Shown here in pieces: positions 57,523 through 64,000 of a stretch of DNA of 64,000 bases; position 1 is the first letter of the stretch; each line of letters starts with the position of its first letter. The translations under genes were made by a program, and so were the position numbers. The stretch comes from Balaenoptera acutorostrata. Lineage: Eukaryota > Chordata > Mammalia > Artiodactyla > Balaenopteridae. The stretch lies in contig NC_080079.1 of NCBI RefSeq assembly GCF_949987535.1, positions 58,769,613-58,833,612 of the forward strand, written 5' to 3'. The notes beneath the pieces are model-generated. The model was not told where the DNA came from and did not search any database. It saw only the letters and a program-made list of their open reading frames with translations.

Positions 57523-58416
57523 TTTAAAGGGAGTATACAAAACGACGGGCTGGCGGCTCCTTTGGCAAAAACTGGTACCCAGTAGACGGAAAGTGAAATG
57601 GAAACAGAAACGAGATCGTAAGATCACTGAAGGGCTTGAAGGAATGCCAGAGCTTCCTGATTTGTTTCTATTTGTTGAGCCTTCTGGCCCTGAGGGAATC
57701 CTCACCTCACCACGCTCTGACAGACCTATCTTCCTGGCTACATTCAGCACAGACCAAGGATGGCCATCATGGGTAGAATCCATGTTATAAGGCTCTGAGG
57801 TCCCACCCCAGTTTAGGATTCCAGAAAAGCCATTTTCCCAAATTAGTAACTCAAGTGCTTTGGGAATCAAACTCACCAAGAGGCTATTTTAAAAGCAGAA
57901 AGCACCTACTGATAAAAGCATCGTCACCATCATCATCTTCCTCATTAAGAAAACTTTTGCTTTCATCTGAGCAATTTTATATTTTAAAATAGCCCCTTGA
58001 ACCAAGATAAAACACCTTCAATAAAAGTGGTTGTGACTAAGTCACGTTGGGGAACACCCAGAAGCTCTTTCCTTCCAAAGCTTGGGGCATCTTATAATGT
58101 ACTTTGTATAAAATTTAATTGAGGACTTTAAATAAACAGGGAATTAGAACTGTTTGGTTAGGATTAGAAAGGGAGAAAGTGAGAAGGCATAAGAACATTG
58201 GGGATATTTTCATGTTGAAAAGCGAAGAGTCCAAGTTTCCTACTTATGGTTGAATATGAGGGTTCACAAGCTACATCTGCAAATAGCTAGCTATGCACTT
58301 CGAAAATGTTCTTTCAACTCTCTGAGTCTCAGTGACCTCATTTGTAAATGAAAGTGATTCATCTAGATGACTCTAAGGTCCCTTTCAGATCTGAGAGGAT
58401 GTGCTATGAGTTAAAA

Positions 58417-58428
58417 GGGGGGGGGGGG
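58417..58428. repeat. G12 homopolymer
   Basis: Twelve consecutive G on the transcribed-sense strand, within the putative 3' UTR. Could take part in a quadruplex with nearby G-runs; prone to sequencing error. Confidence 0.9.
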
Positions 58429-60531
58429 AGCATGGGAACAAGCCAAGTCCCTGGAGACAGTCTTGTCCTGAACTAGAATAATGGTCCTTCTTGCTGCACC
58501 ACCCAAGCAGTCCTCCTGAGGGTAGTGCCTTTTCTGCTCTGGACACGTAGCAGTTATGTTCATTCCTCTGCTTTACATTTGGGAGTCTCCTTAGGTTCAA
58601 AACGCAAATTGCAAAATCCAAACTCACCTGAATCATGTTGATCCGATCTTTCTGTGTGTTCCTAGGGTTTTCTTCTCAATCTCATCCTGGCCTGCCTTTT
58701 TAATTGGCTCAAGGCTCAATTTCCATCAATCCCTTCATTTCTAACCCATATCTCCAATCTCCAATATGTAGTTAGAGACTCAAAACCCCCAGATTTCTGC
58801 AGTTTTCCTCATTTTTATTTCCGCATGTGGATCTGGGCACTAGGAAGGTACCAGTCTTACTTCTCACTTCATTTCCCGTCCTCTGTTTATTTGATTTTTT
58901 TCCTTTCATTAGTACACCAACTATTTCTTTGCTACTTACATTCATAAGTCTAATTTTCATCTACCATTTTTCTTTGTCAAAGAGAATCTCAGTTTAAAAA
59001 CAAGGAAGGAAGAGAGGTAGAAAGGGAGAGAGAGAAAAAAAATCAAACCAATTGTGACGTGAGTCACCTTACTTATAGGCGACTAAACACATCATTCAAA
59101 TTGGACATGGAATTCCAGTGCAGAATCCGTCCATTTACTATGGGGAGCAGAGGGAAAGTAAGATGAGACTTCAGAGAAGGGGCTAGAGAGTAAATTGTCT
59201 TAAGGGCCAAGTTAAGAGGTTGAGGCTTGCTCTAGAAACTCATGGAAAGCCACTAAATGTTTTAAACAAAGAGTGACAAACACCAATATCTGTGCATTTT
59301 TTAGGTTGTATATTTTGCGAAGTCAGTTCTTCCTGGAAGTCATCAAGAGCAGATATGCAGAGTTGAACATTTTCTCAGCAGCATGGAGTTCTCAGGGGTG
59401 CAAACTCCAAGTCCACAGCTCAGCACATGAAGTCCTACCTTCTTCAAATAAATGTTATAGATCCTACTACTTGTAGAAGGTCAAATGGCAGGGTAGGGGC
59501 TGGTTTGGGGGCTGGTTTGAGGGCTGGCTCTTGGGGTCATTGGCTGTAGTTCTGGAAAAGGTTCTTTGTGAAAGGAACAGTTAATTGGGACCTCAATAGA
59601 GGAACCCTGTGGAGGAATAGGAAAGAATGCGGGCAGCTGAGAACTGTTGTGTTAATTAGTTCAAAGTGGAAGAAGCTGAGCACGATCTATAAAGGCAGGC
59701 TTTTCAGGCAAAAGGCATGGGGAAAGTGGAGCTGAGAGGAGGGCTACGGAAGGTCCTGTGGATTTGGACGTCAGAACCACAGAGGTATGTACACAGTGGA
59801 GTGTATGGCTGGGTTCTCTGAAGGAGGAAGTGTAGGTGTGGAAGGTTTTTTGAAGGCAGGAAAACATGGGGGCTACAACCATATTTTTTTAAGGGCTAAA
59901 AGGAGCAAAATAAGTAGGTACTCCTTGGAAAAGGAGACCTAGGGTACTCCAGAATCAGAAAAATGGGAAACCAGAGACGGAAACTTTAAGAAAGAGAGGG
60001 TGGGCCATCCATGAGGTTGGAAATGAAGGTGTTGGAGATGGCGACTCAAAAGTAAAAGGACTCACTTGAAGAGGGCAGGGACTTTGCTTGTTTGTTTTAT
60101 CTCTAGAGCTTGTCATGAGGCCTGGCTCTGGGTGGGCAGTCAGTCGGTGGCTCTCTGTTTCTTTGGATGCCGTAGGCGATGGAGGTTGGATAGGACTTCT
60201 AGGTCACTGGAGAAGGATCAGAAGAGAGGGATGTTGAGGTGTGCTTCTTCTTTTGCCTCCCTGTTCATGTCATTCCATTGTTCCTCATCTCCACACACTG
60301 GCGGCTCTGGTTTCAGCGTTCCTAAAACAAATGCAACAATCCCTTTGCTTTAGTGGCTTTTCTGGACGGGCAGCATGAGGAGAGAGGGTTTTCGGCTTGG
60401 TGAAAATCAATCTTAATTGCTAGGTAGATTTCAAATTTAAAAAGCTTTCCTTTGGTCTGTTTCTCCCCTCGAGGACTTCTGTGTTTCTTCTCCTCCACCT
60501 TGCTATTCAGCAGAACAGGGACAAAAGTGAC

Positions 60532-60538
60532 ACCAAAG
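60532..60538 (+). promoter_or_regulatory. KCNMA1: miR-9-5p seed match (first)
   Basis: ACCAAAG, complementary to miR-9-5p bases 2-8, in the distal putative 3' UTR. miR-9 regulation of BK mRNA forms is published in other mammals. Site use here is inferred. Confidence 0.35.
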
Positions 60539-60741
60539 TGCTCCAGTGTGCCTGCCTTAGGAAGCTTTCCTGGGCCCGCTGTTGAGAATCTTAGATGGAA
60601 ATGTCCACACGGCACCGTCACAAGCCCGCCAGAGCAAACTAGAGCGTCCGTCACGTGGGATTCAGGGTCAGTGTGAGAAAGGCAGCCAGCAGGTAGGGGA
60701 GCCCTGCCAACAAGGTTGACAGAGCCCCGCTTCCACACTAA

Positions 60742-60748
60742 ACCAAAG
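60742..60748 (+). promoter_or_regulatory. KCNMA1: miR-9-5p seed match (second)
   Basis: Second ACCAAAG, 210 nt downstream of the first. I found no other exact match between 54688 and 61342 on reading. Confidence 0.35.
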
Positions 60749-61109
60749 CTCCCCCTGCCCCAGAGCAGCTTGCTCCCCTCCCTTCCTTCCGCTGAGCACA
60801 GCCTGAGACACATTTGACCAGAACTGCAACATTTCAAACACGAACCAAGGTCTGCCTGGAAATCCTAATTAAAAATGTTCCATTCCCAGGTGACACAATC
60901 ACATCCTGCCTAAAACTTCTGGCCCACATCCCACCACCCAGATGCTGAAAAGAAACCTTCCCCCACTTAACACCAAAACCTGCACTCAATGTTTCTTCAG
61001 GGTACAAAGAAAAAAAAAAAAAAAAAAGTATGCTTATATAGAGGTCAGCCTACGAGTTCATTAAGGAAAAAGAGCGTGGCTTATTCATCTGTCTTTCAGA
61101 CGTTTGATT

Positions 61110-61180
61110 GTTGGCATTATGGTGGTGGTGGTGATGGTGATGATGATTGATGATAATGATGATGATGGTAATGATGAACT
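61110..61180. repeat. GGT/GAT trinucleotide-rich tract
   Basis: Imperfect repeats of TGG and TGA (GGTGGTGGTGGTGATGGTGA, then GATGATGATGG), about 160 bp before the distal poly(A) signal. Confidence 0.9.
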
Positions 61181-61336
61181 TCTATGACCTAACCGGATTG
61201 GAAGAGAGACTAAATGCTGGTGCTCTGAAATGATCTCCTCAACTTTGTCATCTGTAACAACCAGTGATAACTCTCTTGTCTTGTAAAAAGGGTTTGTACA
61301 TAACTTGTACATGGTTTCATTTTGTATTTTTCGCAG

Positions 61337-61342
61337 ATTAAA
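61337..61342 (+). terminator. KCNMA1: Distal candidate poly(A) signal of KCNMA1
   Basis: ATTAAA preceded within 60 nt by four UGUA words (near 61282, 61295, 61306 and 61323), the binding motif of cleavage factor Im. It is followed by GU-rich TATTTGTGTTC and TTGTGTCTCTG. This full arrangement is typical of a strong cleavage site. It would give a 3' UTR of about 6.6 kb. Confidence 0.55.
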
Positions 61343-61399
61343 AATTTATGTATTTGTGTTCTAAAATGGCGAGCGTGCCTTGTGTCTCTGTAGCACCCA

Positions 61400-63341
61400 C
61401 ACATCTGGGGGGGGGGTGGAGTCTCTGAGTTTCCATCAGGTTGCTGTAGCTCTCCCTGAAGGCAAAGTTGTGGACTGATAGGAGGCCTGGGAATGGCCTT
61501 CCATTGCCTTTCCAGCTTCGAGTGTGAACAGAGCCCTGCACCTCCAAGGAGACTGTCAGTGGGTACCAGCCCAAGACAGCAATGGATGGTGGGGGGGAGG
61601 AAGAACTGCTGTCATTAGATGTGGGACATGGGTCACACCATGGCCAGAGGGCCCACAAGCTCCTGCAGAAACTTCCAGCATGCAGGTTGTTAAAGAAATA
61701 GGCAGCCTTCAGGTAGGCCCCTGGAAAGCTAGAACGTGTCTGTCCTCAGCCACCTGCAACCAAGCTAGTTACCCTTTCCTGATATCTGCATAGCGAAGCG
61801 GTGCTCTTTTTCCTTGCATTTAGCTTATCAAGGCAGCCTTTAGAGGTTTTGATTCATCCTGCCCCACACTCACCCCCACAGAGAAATCAATGAAACTTTA
61901 TCACAAGGCAAAAGAAGAAAGACAATGAAAACAACAACAACAAAAAACCTCTTAAAATTTGGTGCTGTGGTCTCAGGGCCCTCCTTTAAATCATCTTCAG
62001 AATCCTAAGTTTGAACTCTTTTAGGGAGGCCGGACTCCCAGAGTTAAGGCTGGGCTAGCCTGGAGGAAAGGAAGGAGCTAGAGAATGGAGAAAAGCCACC
62101 CAAGTTGTAGGTATGTGATGTGTATAATGATTGGCATTTAATGTATTCTAGAGATTGTCTCATCTGTTCCTCAGCCACGTATTTACTGAATAGCTATTAT
62201 GTTCACATTCCTCTACTGGGAGCTGGGGATACAACAGCGAGCAGCATCACGACCCCACTCCAGTCTGGGAGGGGATAAACAGGTAGTAGTCATGTATTAA
62301 AAATTAACCTATAGGGGTTAGTACAGTATGTCATTGGGAAGGCATAAGAGAAGCACTTAGCCATTTCAAGAACAATCTACCAACTGACTGATACTTTGAG
62401 AAACAAATTCCTATTCTACATAAGCCACTACCAGTCCAAACCAGAACTCATTCCCAGGGGTCAGCAAGGCAGGTTCACCTGTCAGAATGTGCCAATTCCT
62501 GACAGTCTTTGGACCCTGGTTTCTCAACTTGCCTTCTCCAATATTTGCTAACAAATCTGAACGTTGTTGGGGAATGTAATTGCAGAGCATATGGTCCCCA
62601 TTAGTTAGGCAAACTCCACTGCCAAATTTGGCTCCAAGGAAGGAGTCTGCACAAAGGATGAAGTATTAGGAAGAGATCGACAGTGACAGAGAAAGCAAAT
62701 GAAAGAGATGAGACAGTGAGTTACAAAATAGCAGGCTCAACATACCCAGCGCGATGAATGTGGTACATATTTTTCTATTTGTTGAGAACACAATATATGT
62801 GAATTTGTGCTAAAATCTCCCTGTAGCAAAAATCAAAGTAGACCATTCACCAGAATCAATGTTAACTGCTTTGCAACGTCAGATAAGATAGATTCTGCCT
62901 GGGAGAAAAACTGGGGGGAACAGAATAGACAGGGTGCAAAGGAAATAAAGCATGAATGATATCAAAATGTAAATATGGGCTCAGGACTATTTTAAATGTT
63001 AATGGACCAGGGCTTTGAGAGAAGAAACACAATCTCATGCTTACTAATCTTTCACATTCAGAGAGTCTGAAAATGTAGGCTAAGAATCAGAGATAAGAGG
63101 TCCCCTGAGACCTGGAAAGAATGATTGGACAAGTGGGGCCATGGGGTATCATCAGGCAGAAAGCAGTTCCCCTGCCCAGTCCAGCTTCTGAAAACTGCAG
63201 AGGAAGCAGGGCTGTGCCTGCGCCCAGGTACATCCTGGCTGCTTGGCCTTCCAAAGAGCTAAAGTAGGGGTCTCCTCATTCACTGCCCACCTCATGCACC
63301 TTGGTTTTCAGTCTTTTGCACTTATCTCACCCATACCTAAT
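61400..63341. other. Downstream intergenic DNA
   Basis: No gene is supported. An L2-type fragment lies near 62.15-62.28 kb (ACTGAATAGCTATTATGTTC, GGAGCTGGGGATACAACAGC). The rest shows nothing recognisable. Confidence 0.65.
62150..62275 (+). repeat. L2-type 3' fragment
   Basis: Words GTATTTACTGAATAGCTATT and CTGGGGATACAACAGCGAGC fit the 3' end of L2-type LINEs. Confidence 0.5.
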
Positions 63342-63735
63342 TTGACAGATTTTTTTTTTGGTAAGTCATCATTTTTTTTTTTTAATTAAAATATAGTTGA
63401 TTTACAATGTTTCAGGTGTTTAGCAAAGTGATTCAGTGATATATACATACATATATCTATGTATCAAAGTGATATATACATACATATATGTATCTATATC
63501 TCTATATATCTATTCCTTTTCAGATTCTTTCCCATTATAGGTTATTACAAGATACTGAATATAGTTCCTTGTGCTATACAGTAGGTCCTTGTTATGTATC
63601 TATTTTTTATATAGTAGTGTGTATCTTTTAATCCCAAATTCCTAATTTATCCCTCCTCGCCCCCCTTTCCCCTTTGGTAACCATAAGTTTGTTTTCTATG
63701 TCAGTGAGTCTATTTCTAAGTTGACAGATTTTTTT
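63342..63735 (-). mobile_element. Young L1 3' end with 15-bp target-site duplication and two A-tails
   Basis: The duplication TTGACAGATTTTTTT lies at 63342-63356 and 63721-63735. Within it the plus strand reads as the reverse complement of the cetartiodactyl L1 3' UTR (TATAGTTGATTTACAATG, TAGCAAAGTGATTCAGTGAT, TGCTATACAGTAGGTCCTTG). Two T-runs separated by GGTAAGTCATCA occur at the 3' side of the element, as if it had a first A-tail, a short transduced piece and a second A-tail. It is 5'-truncated and noncoding. Confidence 0.85.
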
Positions 63736-64000
63736 AAAAGCAAGTTACCTTAATCAGGTCTTTCTGAAAATGACCAACTTTGTTTTTGTAGAATCAATAA
63801 GCTCTTTCTTGTCCTTCTGTTTCTTTGGTTAGCATACTATTTAATTCAATTGCATACTACAATAACAAGCACAAATGTTTCAGTTGGCTTGGGACTGCTG
63901 GTAAGCGCAGCTGGTGAAAGCACAAGGAGCGGCCCACAAGGCCTGAAATGTCAGTGTACCGTGGGCAGCAGTGAGCATGTTGACAGGGGGATGGAGAGGA
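63736..64000. other. Window end, nothing recognised
   Basis: No gene, recognisable repeat or regulatory site is seen in the final 265 bp. Confidence 0.6.

Larger units (their letters stand above)
54688..61360 (+). other. KCNMA1: Probable KCNMA1 3' UTR (extended form)
   Basis: Begins after the VEDEC stop. Candidate poly(A) signals: AATAAA at 54813-54818 (short form), 55258-55263, 58131-58136, and ATTAAA at 61337-61342 (longest form). The stretch holds an antisense SINE at 57.1-57.5 kb, a G12 run at 58417, two miR-9-type seed matches (60532 and 60742) and a GAT/GGT trinucleotide tract near 61.1 kb. AU-rich words with ATTTA occur just after the stop (54930-54955). The open frames here, including a 171-codon minus-strand frame, do not resemble known proteins. 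The true UTR end needs transcript data. Confidence 0.5.

Noticed and set aside
60322..60837. 171-codon minus-strand open frame in the putative 3' UTR
   Set aside because: No recognisable domain and no splice or promoter context. The composition fits a chance frame in GC-moderate DNA.

Overview
This is mammalian nuclear DNA, most likely from a cetacean or close relative. Four tRNA-derived SINEs match the CHR type I know from whales and hippos, with a 5' end reading GGCTTCCCTGGTGGCGCAG. Two or three L1 3' ends are of the cetartiodactyl type, and I saw no BovB or Bov-tA elements. Species assignment is inference from repeat content alone.

The only gene I can support is the 3' end of KCNMA1 (Slo1, the BK large-conductance calcium- and voltage-activated potassium channel), on the + strand. 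Exons: two homologous cassette exons (18606-18719 and 19489-19569); the calcium-bowl exon (23505-23635); two exons of the RCK2 regulatory domain (40338-40532 and 42930-43048); the exon ending RCK2 and starting the Ser-rich tail (44952-45176, or read-through to a stop at 45199-45201); a 29-nt microexon (47477-47505); and the last exon (coding from 54533 or 54536). Every splice site is GT-AG, phases agree throughout, and no frame is broken.

The layout encodes all three known Slo1 C-termini. Read-through of the 45176 donor gives -QEERL. Skipping the microexon gives -EMVYR, with a stop at 54555-54557. Including it gives -VEDEC, with a stop at 54685-54687. A NAGNAG tandem acceptor at the last exon adds one more residue choice. 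An RBFOX-type TGCATG lies 20 nt downstream of the microexon.

By region: 1-18605 is intron with scattered old MIR/MER-type repeats and one SINE. 19570-23504 is intron. 23636-40337 is a large intron whose centre (about 30.5-38.0 kb) is packed with antisense L1 fragments and two hAT-type elements. 40533-54532 holds the last introns. 54688 to about 61350 is probable 3' UTR containing an antisense SINE. About 61400-64000 looks intergenic and ends with a young L1 fragment.

I found no novel multi-gene system, RNA gene or CRISPR array. The points of interest are splice regulation of the BK tail, SINEs that appear to carry 3'-transduced flanking DNA, a 44-bp copied patch, a perfect 52-bp tandem duplication carrying two CRE palindromes, and an inverted repeat with arms of about 110 bp.
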